From Bradyrhizobium sp. CIAT3101 (GTDB lineage: Bacteria > Pseudomonadota > Alphaproteobacteria > Rhizobiales > Xanthobacteraceae), in NCBI RefSeq assembly GCF_029714945.1, contig NZ_CP121634.1, forward strand, positions 4,857,001 to 4,921,000: a stretch of 64,000 nucleotides of DNA. Reading direction: 5' to 3'. Shown here piece by piece: positions 1 through 8,462 of this stretch (positions within the stretch are counted from its first letter, which is position 1; every line of letters starts with the position of its first letter). Below the pieces are notes generated by a model. It searched no databases and was not told the origin of the DNA. It saw only the letters and a program-made list of their open reading frames with translations. A program made the position numbers and the translations under genes.

Positions 1-72
1 GACGCCGAAAGCCTGTTCCTCCTGTTCCGGGAACCGGCTCACAGGCGCCACGTTTCCAGCTACAATGGCCGT

Positions 73-1299
73 ATGAAACATGCTGATTCCTCGGCCATCA
101 CCCGCCGCGCCGTGCTCCAATCCACGCTGAGCACAGCCGCTCTGCTTGCAGTCCCGACGAGCGTCTTCGCGTCGCCGCCGGGCTTCGATGATTGGCGCGA
201 GGGTTTTCGCGCTCGCGCGATGGCCAAAGGCATTTCAGCCGCGACCTGGCAGCGTGCGATGGCGCGGGTCGAGCCCGACATGAGCGTCTTCAAGCAGATG
301 CGCAACCAGCCCGAATTCCATGAGCAGGTCTGGCAATACATTAACCGCCGCGTCTCGGACTGGCGCATCATCAACGGCAAGATCGCACTCAAGAACAACG
401 AGGCATTGCTTGCGCGGATCGAACGCGATTTCGGCGTCGAGCGCGGCACGCTGCTGGCGCTGTGGGGCGTGGAGTCCGCCTACGGCGATCCGCTGGTGCA
501 GCAGAACCACATGACGCCGGTGTTTCCCTCGCTCGCCGCGCTCGCCTGGAACGAGCCGCGCCGCAAGGCCTATTGGGAGACCGAGCTGATCAATGCGCTG
601 CGCATCGTCGACAAGGGCTGGAGCACGCCCGAGGAGATGCAGGGATCCTGGGCCGGCGCGATGGGCCATTCGCAATGGATGCCGGAGGTCTGGCTCAATG
701 TCGGCATCGACTATGACGGCGACGGCAAGGTCTCCCCGTTCGGCAAGCCTGACGACGCGCTGGGGTCGACGGCAAAGTACCTCGTCAATCGCGGCAAATG
801 GCATCGCGGCGAGCATTGGGGCTACGAGGTGCGCACCTCCGGCGAGATGAGCGGCAGCCGTACCTATGCGGCGTGGCAGGCGGCGGGCGTCACCCGCGCC
901 GACGGCCAGCCATTCCCGCAGCCGAACGCATCAGCGCAGATGTGGACACCGGTCGCGGGCGGGCCGACGTTCCTGCTGGGGCCGAATTTCTATTCGGTGA
1001 AGAGCTACAATCCCTCGATGAACTATGCGCTCGCGATCTGCCATCTCGGCGACCGCTGCCTGGGTGCGCCGCCCTTCATTCAGCCCTTCCCCGGCTCCGA
1101 GCGCGTGCTCACGCTCGCCGAGGTGCAGGAGATGCAGACGCGGCTGACCAAGGCCGGCTTTGATACCGGCGGCACCGACGGCCGCGTCGGCAACGACACC
1201 ATGAAGGCGATCAAGGATTTCCAGCAGCGCGCCGGGATCGCGCCCGCCGATGGCTACGGCGGGCTGAAGGTGCTGGCGAAGCTGCGGCAGGGATCGTAG
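73..1299 (+). CDS. Lytic murein transglycosylase, MltB-like, with C-terminal peptidoglycan-binding domain
   Basis: A 408-residue exported enzyme expected to cleave peptidoglycan glycan strands non-hydrolytically in the periplasm. Residues 1-33 form a signal peptide with a twin-arginine-like start (TRRAVLQS) and an Ala-rich end. The SLT/MltB catalytic domain follows (about 40-320); the catalytic Glu is probably Glu134 in WGVESAYGDP. A repeat-type peptidoglycan-binding domain occupies about 340-405 (LAEVQEMQTRLTKAGFD, then NDTMKAIKDFQ). This matches the usual MltB-family architecture of alphaproteobacteria. No Shine-Dalgarno precedes the ATG, but TACAAT lies at 61-66, so a very short or absent leader is possible. 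Family assignment is secure; the exact subfamily is not. Confidence 0.93.
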   Translation: MKHADSSAITRRAVLQSTLSTAALLAVPTSVFASPPGFDDWREGFRARAMAKGISAATWQRAMARVEPDMSVFKQMRNQPEFHEQVWQYINRRVSDWRIINGKIALKNNEALLARIERDFGVERGTLLALWGVESAYGDPLVQQNHMTPVFPSLAALAWNEPRRKAYWETELINALRIVDKGWSTPEEMQGSWAGAMGHSQWMPEVWLNVGIDYDGDGKVSPFGKPDDALGSTAKYLVNRGKWHRGEHWGYEVRTSGEMSGSRTYAAWQAAGVTRADGQPFPQPNASAQMWTPVAGGPTFLLGPNFYSVKSYNPSMNYALAICHLGDRCLGAPPFIQPFPGSERVLTLAEVQEMQTRLTKAGFDTGGTDGRVGNDTMKAIKDFQQRAGIAPADGYGGLKVLAKLRQGS

Positions 1300-1305
1300 A
1301 CGGCC

Positions 1306-2097
1306 TCAGTGCCGGTACTGCGGCTCTTCCGCATCGAGCTGGCGCCGGATTGCAGCGAGGTGCAGCTGCGCGGATTCGGAATCGCCTTCGCGCATCTGGT
1401 TGTAGGTCGCGGCCGCAATCGCGGGATCGACCGGCAGAACTTTCCGTCCCGTCGACATCGCCAGCACCTGCACCTCGGCGGCACGCTCGAGGTAGTAGAG
1501 ATCGTCCCAGGCTTCTGCGATCGTCGGCGCCAGCACCATCACGCCGTGATGCTTCATGAAGACGATGTCGGCATCGCCGACGGCCGACGCAATGCGCGCG
1601 CCTTCGCGGTTGTCGAGCGCGAGGCCGTTGTAATCGCGGTCGACCGCCGTGCGGCCGTAGAACTTCAGCGCGGTTTGCCCCGCCCAGATCAAGGGATCGC
1701 CCTCGGTCATCGACAACGCTGTGGCGTAGGGCATGTGGGTGTGGAACGCGACCTTGGCGCGCGGCAAGCGCTTGTGCATCTCGGCGTGGATGTAGAACGC
1801 GGTCGCCTCGGGCTCGCCTTCGCCATCGAGCACGTGGCCGTGGAAATCGCAGATCAGAAGCTTCGACGCCGTCAGCTCGCGGAAGGCGTAACCGTACGGA
1901 TTGACCAGGAAGAGATCGTCATGGCCGGGCACCACGGCCGAGAAATGGTTGCAGATGCCCTCCTCGAAACCGTTGCGCGCGGCCATTCGGAAGCAGGCGG
2001 CGAGATCCTCGCGCGCTGTGCGGATCGCATCGGTCGCGAGGTCCGGCCGGTTCGAGCGAACGGCCGCGGGTGAGGAGGCATGAAGGCTATGCGCCAT
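1306..2097 (-). CDS. Class II aldolase/adducin family protein
   Basis: A 263-residue cytosolic protein of the class II aldolase/adducin fold. Zinc-ligand motifs typical of the family are visible: HTHMPYATALS near residue 118 and KHHGVMV near 181. The N-terminal part carries the usual NHFSAVVPG substrate loop. Relatives include fuculose-phosphate aldolases and several decarboxylating or aldol-cleaving enzymes, so the substrate cannot be named. It ends 6 bases from the stop of the convergent transglycosylase. No clear Shine-Dalgarno is seen before the ATG. Confidence 0.9.
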   Translation of the reverse strand: MAHSLHASSPAAVRSNRPDLATDAIRTAREDLAACFRMAARNGFEEGICNHFSAVVPGHDDLFLVNPYGYAFRELTASKLLICDFHGHVLDGEGEPEATAFYIHAEMHKRLPRAKVAFHTHMPYATALSMTEGDPLIWAGQTALKFYGRTAVDRDYNGLALDNREGARIASAVGDADIVFMKHHGVMVLAPTIAEAWDDLYYLERAAEVQVLAMSTGRKVLPVDPAIAAATYNQMREGDSESAQLHLAAIRRQLDAEEPQYRH

Positions 2098-2193
2098 GGC
2101 GAAGGAGACCTCTATCAGGCATGAGACGGCCGCGTTTTACAGGGCCTGCGCCTGCGCGTCAGCCCCTGCGGCCGCCACCCTGCCCTGCGCCTC

Positions 2194-3003
2194 TCACGCC
2201 CGCCGTGGCACGCCGCCGGCGTTCATGCCGCCGTCGATCACGAGCTCGCTGCCGGTGACGTAACGCGAGGCATCCGAGGCCAGATAGAGCACGCCGGAGG
2301 CGATCTCCGCGGCCTGGCCTGCACGGGCAAGCGGGGTTGCGACCTTGGCGCGCTCCTCCGGATCAATCGGTGCATTCTGGCCGGCGCCGGAGGCCCCGGT
2401 CGGAATCTTACCCCAGATCGGCGTGTCGATGATGCCGGGATGCACCGAGTTGACGCGGATGCCATCGCCGGCCGCCGCGCATTCCATCGCGATCGATTTG
2501 GCGAACAGCCGTACGCCGCCCTTGGTCAGTGAATAGGCCGAGAGGCCCGGCGCGCCGCGTAGGCCCGCCAGCGACGACATCATGACAATCGAGCCGCCGC
2601 CGGTCTTGCGCATCAAGGGCAGACAATGCTTCACCGAGAGAAACACGCCGTCGAGATTGATCGCATTCTGCTTGCGCCAGTCCGAGAGCGTCATGTCGGT
2701 GATCGAGGGCACGGCAATGCCGATACCGGCATTGGAGACCATGATGTCGAGCCGGCCATAGCGCTTCGCGACCTCGGCGACGATCTCGATCCAGCGCTCC
2801 TCGCTGGTGACATCCTGCTCCAGGAAGATCGCCTTGCCGCCGGCTTTTGTCACTCGCGTGGCGAACTCGGGCCCGCGGAGCTCATCGATGTCGGTGATGA
2901 CAACAGTCGCGCCTTCGCGCGCGAACAGCTCGACAATCGCCTCGCCAATGCCGGATGCACCGCCCGTGACCAGTGCGACCTTGCCCTCAACCTGTCCTGC
3001 CAT
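2194..3003 (-). CDS. SDR family NAD(P)-dependent oxidoreductase
   Basis: A classical short-chain dehydrogenase of 269 residues. The Rossmann dinucleotide motif VTGGASGIG is at about 12-20, the NAG motif (SNAGIGIA) near 94, the catalytic Ser in MMSSLAG and the YSLTK pair near 160-164. I chose the ATG at 3003 rather than one 48 bases upstream, because a GGGAG site lies 6 bases before it and the family alignment begins with EGKVALVTGG. The substrate is unknown. It sits 94 bases upstream of the aldolase on the same strand, so the two may be co-transcribed. Confidence 0.92.
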   Translation of the reverse strand: MAGQVEGKVALVTGGASGIGEAIVELFAREGATVVITDIDELRGPEFATRVTKAGGKAIFLEQDVTSEERWIEIVAEVAKRYGRLDIMVSNAGIGIAVPSITDMTLSDWRKQNAINLDGVFLSVKHCLPLMRKTGGGSIVMMSSLAGLRGAPGLSAYSLTKGGVRLFAKSIAMECAAAGDGIRVNSVHPGIIDTPIWGKIPTGASGAGQNAPIDPEERAKVATPLARAGQAAEIASGVLYLASDASRYVTGSELVIDGGMNAGGVPRRA

Positions 3004-3093
3004 GTTCACTCCCTTTCTTTTTGTTGTTTGAGGCCGTTTTGTCTTGCGCATGATCTTGTCGGAAAACCGCTTCGCACTTTTCCGGATCAGGCG

Positions 3094-4935
3094 CTACCTA
3101 ATCACGGATGGCCCCTGGTCCGGTAGTGCGACGTCGATGACGCGAAACTGCACGCGCTCGGCGCCCTGATAGCGATCGACCGACAAGGAGCCCGCGACAT
3201 GCAATTGCTGGCCGCGATTGGCGAGCAGTGCGTTGCCGAGCTTTTGCCCGACCGAGCGGAACGCGATGCCATTGACGATGGCGCCGTCGCCCGACTTGAA
3301 GCGTAAACGCAGATGCGCCTGCCCGACCTCGTCGGCAAAGACGAGCTGATGCGCCGGCAGCGCCAGCACGGCTTCCGGATTGCCGCTGCCGAACGGCCCT
3401 GCGCGATTGAGCGTGGTCGCAAGCTCCGTCGTCACTGCGCGCGCCGAGATCGCGCCGTCGATATAGAGCTCGTTGACATGGCGCGCCTCGGCGACGTCCT
3501 GCGCCAGCGCGTTTTCGAGATAGGCGCGGAATTCGGCGAGCTTCTCTTTCCGCAGCGTCACGCCCGCGGCCATCGCGTGACCGCCGCCCTTCAGCAGGAT
3601 GCCGTCAGTGACCGCTTGCCGCACCACCTTGCCGAGATCGACACCGGCGATCGAGCGGCCCGAGCCGGTGCCGATACCGCCGGGTTCGAGGGCAATCGCG
3701 AAGGCGGGCCGCGAAAACTTCTCTTTCAGGCGCGATGCGACAAGGCCGACCACGCCGGGATGCCAGCCTTCGGACGCGGTGACGATCACGCCGAGCTTGT
3801 CCTCGAGCCCGATCGATGCGAGCGCTTCGGCTTCGGCCTGCGCTTCGGCCGCCTGCTCGATGACGCGGCGCTCGCTGTTGAGACGGTCGAGTTCGGCCGC
3901 GATACGCGCGGCTTCGACGCTGTCGGCCTCGAGCAACAGCCGCACGCCGAGATCAGCGCGGCCGATGCGGCCGCCGGCATTGACGCGTGGGCCCAGCATG
4001 AAGCCGAGATGCCAGGCTTCCGGCGGGCCATTCAGCCGCGCCACGTCCATCAGCGCGGTATGGCCGACATGGTCGCGCCGCCGCATCGCGATCAGTCCCT
4101 TGGCGACGAAGGCGCGGTTCAGGCCGATCAGTGGCGCCACGTCAGCGACGGTGCCGAGCGCGACGTGGTGCAGCATGCCGAGCAGATCGGGCTCGGGCAT
4201 CTCCGCATTCCAGAAGCCGCGCTGGCGAAGCTCGCGATTGACGGCGACCAGCGTGACCAGCACGAGACCGACGGCGGCGAGATGGCCGAGGCCGGAGAGA
4301 TCGTCGAGACGGTTCGGATTGACCAGGGCGTCGACCTCCGGCAGCTCCGTCCCGGCCTGGTGGTGGTCGATCACGACGACGGACATGCCGAGGCGTTTGG
4401 CTTCGGCGAGCGGCTCGATGCTGGTGGTGCCGCAATCGACGGTGACCAGCAGGGTTGCGCCCTTGGCCGCAAGGCCGCGAACCGCGTCGACGTTTGGGCC
4501 GTAGCCCTCAAAGATGCGGTCGGGAATGTGGATCAGCGGATCGAGCCCGCAATGGCGCAGGTGCCAGGCCAGCAGCGCCGCCGAGGTCGCGCCGTCGACG
4601 TCGTAATCGCCGAAGATCGCGACCTTCTCGCCCTTCGCCACGGCATCAGCAATCCGCTTCGCGGCGGCTTCCATCTCCGTCACCGTGAACGGGTCCGGCA
4701 TGAGCTTTCGGATGGTCGGATCGAGGAAGTCGGCGACCGCGTCGATGTCGACACCGCGGCCGGCCAGCACCCGGGCCAGCAGTTCGGGCAGTTGGTGCTG
4801 CTGCACGATGGCAAGCGCCTTGGCCGCCCCGCGCGGATCGAGCCGGTCGCGCCAGAGCTTGTCGGTGAGCGAGCGCGCCACGCCCAGGAAGGCCTGGGGC
4901 ATTTCAACGGGCAAGGCGGTGGCGGGCGGCGTCAT
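3094..4935 (-). CDS. recJ: Single-stranded-DNA-specific exonuclease RecJ
   Basis: A 613-residue 5'-3' single-strand DNA exonuclease used in recombination and mismatch repair. Diagnostic motifs: motif I DYDVDG at residues 110-115, VTVDCGTTS near 165-172, the DHH metal site at 190-192 (VVVIDHH), and the DHHA1 motif GGGHAMAAG in the second half, followed by the OB-like C-terminal domain. The start at 4935 fits the usual length; an in-frame ATG 99 bases upstream would add a non-conserved tail. In related genomes I recall recJ directly after hom-glpX; here those genes lie at 42796-45194 on the same strand, about 38 kb away. Confidence 0.96.
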   Translation of the reverse strand: MTPPATALPVEMPQAFLGVARSLTDKLWRDRLDPRGAAKALAIVQQHQLPELLARVLAGRGVDIDAVADFLDPTIRKLMPDPFTVTEMEAAAKRIADAVAKGEKVAIFGDYDVDGATSAALLAWHLRHCGLDPLIHIPDRIFEGYGPNVDAVRGLAAKGATLLVTVDCGTTSIEPLAEAKRLGMSVVVIDHHQAGTELPEVDALVNPNRLDDLSGLGHLAAVGLVLVTLVAVNRELRQRGFWNAEMPEPDLLGMLHHVALGTVADVAPLIGLNRAFVAKGLIAMRRRDHVGHTALMDVARLNGPPEAWHLGFMLGPRVNAGGRIGRADLGVRLLLEADSVEAARIAAELDRLNSERRVIEQAAEAQAEAEALASIGLEDKLGVIVTASEGWHPGVVGLVASRLKEKFSRPAFAIALEPGGIGTGSGRSIAGVDLGKVVRQAVTDGILLKGGGHAMAAGVTLRKEKLAEFRAYLENALAQDVAEARHVNELYIDGAISARAVTTELATTLNRAGPFGSGNPEAVLALPAHQLVFADEVGQAHLRLRFKSGDGAIVNGIAFRSVGQKLGNALLANRGQQLHVAGSLSVDRYQGAERVQFRVIDVALPDQGPSVIR

Positions 4936-5047
4936 AAGGGGAAGTCGGCTGTTGGGAGCTCGGGACCCGGACAAGCGCGGATGTCCGGTCACTGGGCTGG
5001 AAAGGATTGGCCGGCAATCCCTCGGAATTTGCAACGGCCGGACCGCA

Positions 5048-5070
5048 CAAAGCGGTGGATTGCCGCTTTG
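5048..5070. other. Small hairpin upstream of recJ
   Basis: CAAAGCGG (5048-5055) and CCGCTTTG (5063-5070) form a perfect 8-bp stem with a 7-base loop, in the 285-base divergent space between recJ and the MCP-like gene. There is no T-run on either side, so it is not an obvious terminator. The function is unknown; the rest of this space shows no gene. Confidence 0.3.
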
Positions 5071-5220
5071 CTGCGCTGACTGACTACCATTTAGGCATTC
5101 CGCAAAACAGCAAATTAAGCGGGCGTTAGGCGGAATCTTCGAAAAGGAATCTTATTCGATCTGTAAGCGATTGTTCCGGGTTCATTGCAGATCAGGCCTC
5201 ATTGCCAAGGGAAGTGCCCG

Positions 5221-6297
5221 ATGTCTGCTGCGCTGGGTCTGAAAACCAAGCCGACCACCACCGAACCCGCCGACGACGATTCCGACATCTCCGCGCTGAT
5301 CAACCGCCTGACCGCGGAGGTCAACCAGATCGCGGTCGACAAGACCAAGTCGATCCAGCAGATCACCAACCAGATGAAGATGCTGGCGCTGAACGCGCTG
5401 ATCGAGAGCTCGCGGGCCGGCGCGCAGGGCGCGGGCTTCGCGGTGGTGGCGCAGGAGGTCCGCGGTGTCGGCCAGCAGGTCGAGACCATCGCGCGCGAGC
5501 TCGAGACGCAGCTGACCAAACGCACCGGCGATCTCGTCGCCTCGATCGACCGCATGAGCCAGCGGTCGCGCGGCGAGCGGATGATGGATCTCTCCCTCAA
5601 TGCGGTCGAGCTGATCGACCGCAACCTCTATGAGCGTACCTGCGACGTGCGCTGGTGGGCCACCGATTCCGCCGTGGTCGATTGCGCGGCCTCGCCTGCG
5701 CCGGCCGCAGTCAGCTACGCCTCGCAGCGCCTCGGCGTCATCCTCGGCGCCTACACCGTCTATCTCGACCTCTGGCTCTGCGACCTCGACGGCAACGTCA
5801 TCGCCAACGGCCGCGCGGATCGCTTTCGTGTGGTCGGCCAGAACGTCGCCCACACCAAATGGTTTCGCGAGGCAAAGACCTTGCGCTCCGGCGACGACTA
5901 TGTCGCCGGCGACATCGAGAACCAGCCGCTGCTCGGCAACGCGCAGGTCGCGACCTACTGCGCCAGCGTCCGCGCCGGCGGCCAGGCCAACGGCGCGCCG
6001 ATCGGCGTGCTCGCCATCCATTTCGACTGGGAGCCGCAGGCGCGCGCGATCGTGCAAGGCGTGCGCGTCGGCGATGCCGACAAGGCCCGCGTGCTGCTGG
6101 TCGACTCGCATTTCCGCGTCATCGCCGCCTCCGACGGCCAAGGCATCCTGAGCGAACGCATCTCGATCTCGCTCAACGGCCAGCGCTCCGGCTTCTACCA
6201 GGACCGCTCCGGCGCGATGATCGCCTTCCATGCGACGCCGGGTTACGAGACCTATCGCGGGCTTGGCTGGTACGGCGTGATCGTCTGCGCGACGTGA
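5221..6297 (+). CDS. Soluble methyl-accepting chemotaxis-like protein, signalling domain first, sensor domain last
   Basis: A 358-residue protein. The N-terminal part (about 15-110) holds a short MCP signalling hairpin: MKMLALNALIESSRAGAQG then GFAVVAQEVRGV, close to the receptor tip that contacts CheA/CheW. The rest (about 130-355) is a globular sensor-like domain resembling Cache/PAS-type ligand modules (WLCDLDGNVIANGRADRF, GAMIAFHATPGYETYRGLGW). No transmembrane segment is visible, so it should be cytosolic. The domain order is reversed relative to classical receptors. I chose the ATG at 5221, which has AGGGAAG 7 bases upstream. A hairpin terminator follows. The ligand and output are unknown. 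Confidence 0.8.
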   Translation: MSAALGLKTKPTTTEPADDDSDISALINRLTAEVNQIAVDKTKSIQQITNQMKMLALNALIESSRAGAQGAGFAVVAQEVRGVGQQVETIARELETQLTKRTGDLVASIDRMSQRSRGERMMDLSLNAVELIDRNLYERTCDVRWWATDSAVVDCAASPAPAAVSYASQRLGVILGAYTVYLDLWLCDLDGNVIANGRADRFRVVGQNVAHTKWFREAKTLRSGDDYVAGDIENQPLLGNAQVATYCASVRAGGQANGAPIGVLAIHFDWEPQARAIVQGVRVGDADKARVLLVDSHFRVIAASDGQGILSERISISLNGQRSGFYQDRSGAMIAFHATPGYETYRGLGWYGVIVCAT

Positions 6298-6304
6298 GGC
6301 CGAC

Positions 6305-6343
6305 GAAAACAACCCCATGCACAGTAGCGGGCGGGTTGTTTTC
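6305..6343 (+). terminator. Rho-independent terminator after the MCP-like gene
   Basis: GAAAACAACCC (6305-6315) pairs with GGGTTGTTTTC (6333-6343), giving an 11-bp stem with a 17-base loop and a T-rich 3' arm. It lies 8 bases after the stop codon at 6297. Confidence 0.7.
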
Positions 6344-6487
6344 TTAGCGGTTTCTGTTTTCGATCTGGCGTGACGAAAGCGGCCCGCGATTTTTCGCGTG
6401 ATGCCGTTTGACACGTCGGGCAAAACACCGGCATTCTGCGACGATGGCGTCGTTCGCGAGCGAGGCTGACGACTGGCGCGCCCCGCA

Positions 6488-6970
6488 ATGTCCAAACCTC
6501 CGCTTTCCGACCCCGTCGCCCGCGCCACCTCCGACAGCACGGGAAGCGCCCCGCGTGACGGCTTTGCCGATCTCGTGCCTGAGCTCAGCGTCTCGAACAT
6601 CCAAACCAGCCTGGCGTTCTGGCGAGACCTGCTCGGCTTCGACATCGCCTATGACCGCCCTGACGCCCGATTTGCCTATCTGGTCAGGGGCCGTTTGCAG
6701 GTGATGCTGTGCGAGCTGAACGGACGATGGGAGACGGCGGAGATGAAGCCGCCGTTCGGGCGCGGCATCAATTTTCAGATGGTCGTCGATCGCGTCGATC
6801 CGATCCTGCGCACGCTCGAAGGCGCGAAATGGCCGCTCTACGAGCGGCCGAACGAGGCCTGGTATCGGGTCGGCGATCGCGAAGTCGGGCAGCGTGAGTT
6901 TCTCGTGCAGGATCCCGATGGCTATTTGATCCGCCTGGTCGAACGCCTGGGGATACGCGCGCCGTCGTAG
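6488..6970 (+). CDS. VOC family (glyoxalase/bleomycin-resistance-like) protein
   Basis: A 160-residue cytosolic protein with one vicinal-oxygen-chelate repeat pair. Family signatures are LVPELSVSNIQTSLAFWRDL near residue 28 and REFLVQDPDGYLIRLVE near the C-terminus. The first ~25 residues (polar, Ser/Ala-rich) look like a non-conserved tail, so an internal start is possible. Small VOC proteins of this length often bind glycopeptide-type drugs or small toxic molecules, but nothing in the sequence fixes the substrate. It is convergent with the AraC-type regulator 11 bases away. Confidence 0.82.
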   Translation: MSKPPLSDPVARATSDSTGSAPRDGFADLVPELSVSNIQTSLAFWRDLLGFDIAYDRPDARFAYLVRGRLQVMLCELNGRWETAEMKPPFGRGINFQMVVDRVDPILRTLEGAKWPLYERPNEAWYRVGDREVGQREFLVQDPDGYLIRLVERLGIRAPS

Positions 6971-6981
6971 CCCCGACCGCG

Positions 6982-7968
6982 CTAGGCCCTGGCGACGCGC
7001 TCTCCGACCGTGTGCAATGCTGCACCTCCGAGCGTCTGCGACGGGCGCTCGCCGAACATCGCAAGGTAATATTGCGCGAACCGGCCGAGCTCGTAAAAGC
7101 CTTGCTCCATCGCGACGGCCGCTACGGTGGTCGAGCCGGGCGCGCTCTGGTGCAGGATCGAGTGAACGGCGCAGAGACGCTTGTGCCGAAGGAAGCTGAC
7201 CGGACCGAGACCGAACACCTCCTGGAAGGCGCGGTGCAAGGTGCGGCGCGACACGGTTAGCGCCGCACAGATCTCCGACACATGCACCGGGCGGGAGCCG
7301 GCCTCATCGAGGTAGTCCTCAACCCTGCGGATCAGCCGTCGCGCCGAAGGCAACCAGCCGCCGTCGTCGGGCGGCAGCGACGACATGACGTTGGCCGCCA
7401 TGCATTCGACGATCGATCGCTTCCAGAAATCCGCCGTCGACGGCGTCAGGCCAAGCTTGTTGGTGCCCAGATGCGACATGATCCGAACCAGGCGGCGCGA
7501 TGCGATCGCGCCAGTCTCGAGGTCCGCCCGGAAATGGCCACGGCTGCGCCAGGTGTCGGGATCGCTCAGCCTCGTCTCGCCGCCGAACAAGGATGCGACT
7601 TCGTTGAGGTCGAGGCGCATCGCGGCATAAGCGGACCCGCCGTGAAAGACCCCGTCATGCTCGAGCAACGGCGGGATCACAAGCACGTCATTGAGCTGCA
7701 TGTCGAACGACCAGTGCGCGACGCGGTCTTCGGCCGCCAGCAGCATTCCGATGATCAGCTTGTCGTCGCTGGAGACACGCTGTGTGCGCATACCTACATT
7801 GAACGTTCCGATGCTGAGCGAGAAATCGCCGATGCCGATATGGGACAACGTTCCGCGTAATCGCCCGCGGCCGAGTTGCATCACATCGACATGCGAACCG
7901 TGGACGGCCTGCTGAAGTCCTTCGAAACCGTCCAGCTTTTTCGAATCAACCAGAAGAAATTGCCCCAT
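6982..7968 (-). CDS. AraC family transcriptional regulator
   Basis: A 328-residue regulator. The C-terminal third (about 225-325) carries the double helix-turn-helix: VHVSEICAALTVSRRTLHRAFQEVFG then AAVAMEQGFYELGRFAQYYLAMFGERPSQTL. The N-terminal ~220 residues are a ligand or dimerisation domain with no motif I can name. I chose the ATG at 7968; an in-frame upstream ATG at 8049 would add an unlikely tail. A FixK/FNR-type box lies about 90 bases upstream. The gene faces away from the sulfatase run that begins at 8463 and is a plausible, unproven regulator of it. Confidence 0.9.
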   Translation of the reverse strand: MGQFLLVDSKKLDGFEGLQQAVHGSHVDVMQLGRGRLRGTLSHIGIGDFSLSIGTFNVGMRTQRVSSDDKLIIGMLLAAEDRVAHWSFDMQLNDVLVIPPLLEHDGVFHGGSAYAAMRLDLNEVASLFGGETRLSDPDTWRSRGHFRADLETGAIASRRLVRIMSHLGTNKLGLTPSTADFWKRSIVECMAANVMSSLPPDDGGWLPSARRLIRRVEDYLDEAGSRPVHVSEICAALTVSRRTLHRAFQEVFGLGPVSFLRHKRLCAVHSILHQSAPGSTTVAAVAMEQGFYELGRFAQYYLAMFGERPSQTLGGAALHTVGERVARA

Positions 7969-8462
7969 GGCTGAACCCTGTTGCTGAAGGGCGGCTATTC
8001 TGGGGCAGGCGAAAGTGAAGTACCACCCTAGCGCGAGTCCATGCGACAAAGTGATCTGGTGCTTTGATCTAAATCAATACTGTATTTGATGCGAGCTAAG
8101 TACCAGATCGCGCTGCGGATTGAGCGATTCGCGACATGGGTCATTAAGTCTCACCTGTCGCTCACACGTACTGGCACAAACTGCACATCACAGCTGCCAA
8201 ATCTTCGGATACCGTTTGCAACCTTAGCGATTTCGACAGAACGCGCTCCGCAGATGGCGGAGCGCACGTGGCCGGTATTTGCCGCGTGCTGGACTACGTG
8301 CGCGCAAGGAAAGAGATGTTGACGCAATGAGGCGTCTTCCTCTCCCCGAGCGCCAAAAAAGAGGGGACCAGATAATGCGTCCAATGAGCCGGGGAACGTG
8401 CCGTCGTCTGCCAATGTCTACGCCTTAGCGTCAGGTGGGATACGCGTATCGGAGTGTCCACC
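7969..8462. other. Divergent intergenic region (494 bp)
   Basis: This is the space between the AraC-type gene and the FGE gene. It holds the FixK/FNR-type box at 8064-8077 and its flanking repeat. Two short open frames exist (8086-8322 plus, 8151-8414 minus), but neither has a convincing ribosome site or a recognisable protein. A small hairpin, GACGC/GCGTC, lies near 8322-8337. I could not place the promoter of the sulfatase run with confidence. Confidence 0.5.
8064..8077. promoter_or_regulatory. FixK/FNR-type binding site
   Basis: TTGATCTAAATCAA fits the FixK/FNR-family consensus TTG(A/C)-N6-(T/G)CAA and is a symmetric TTGAT-N4-ATCAA palindrome. It is centred about 102 bases upstream of the AraC-type start at 7968 and about 390 upstream of the FGE gene, so control of the AraC gene is more likely. 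It is itself flanked by an 8-bp inverted repeat, GATCTGGT (8053-8060) and ACCAGATC (8102-8109). Confidence 0.6.

Noticed and set aside
8086..8414. Two small open frames on opposite strands between the AraC and FGE genes
   Set aside because: No ribosome site, no recognisable protein and unfavourable composition; treated as intergenic.
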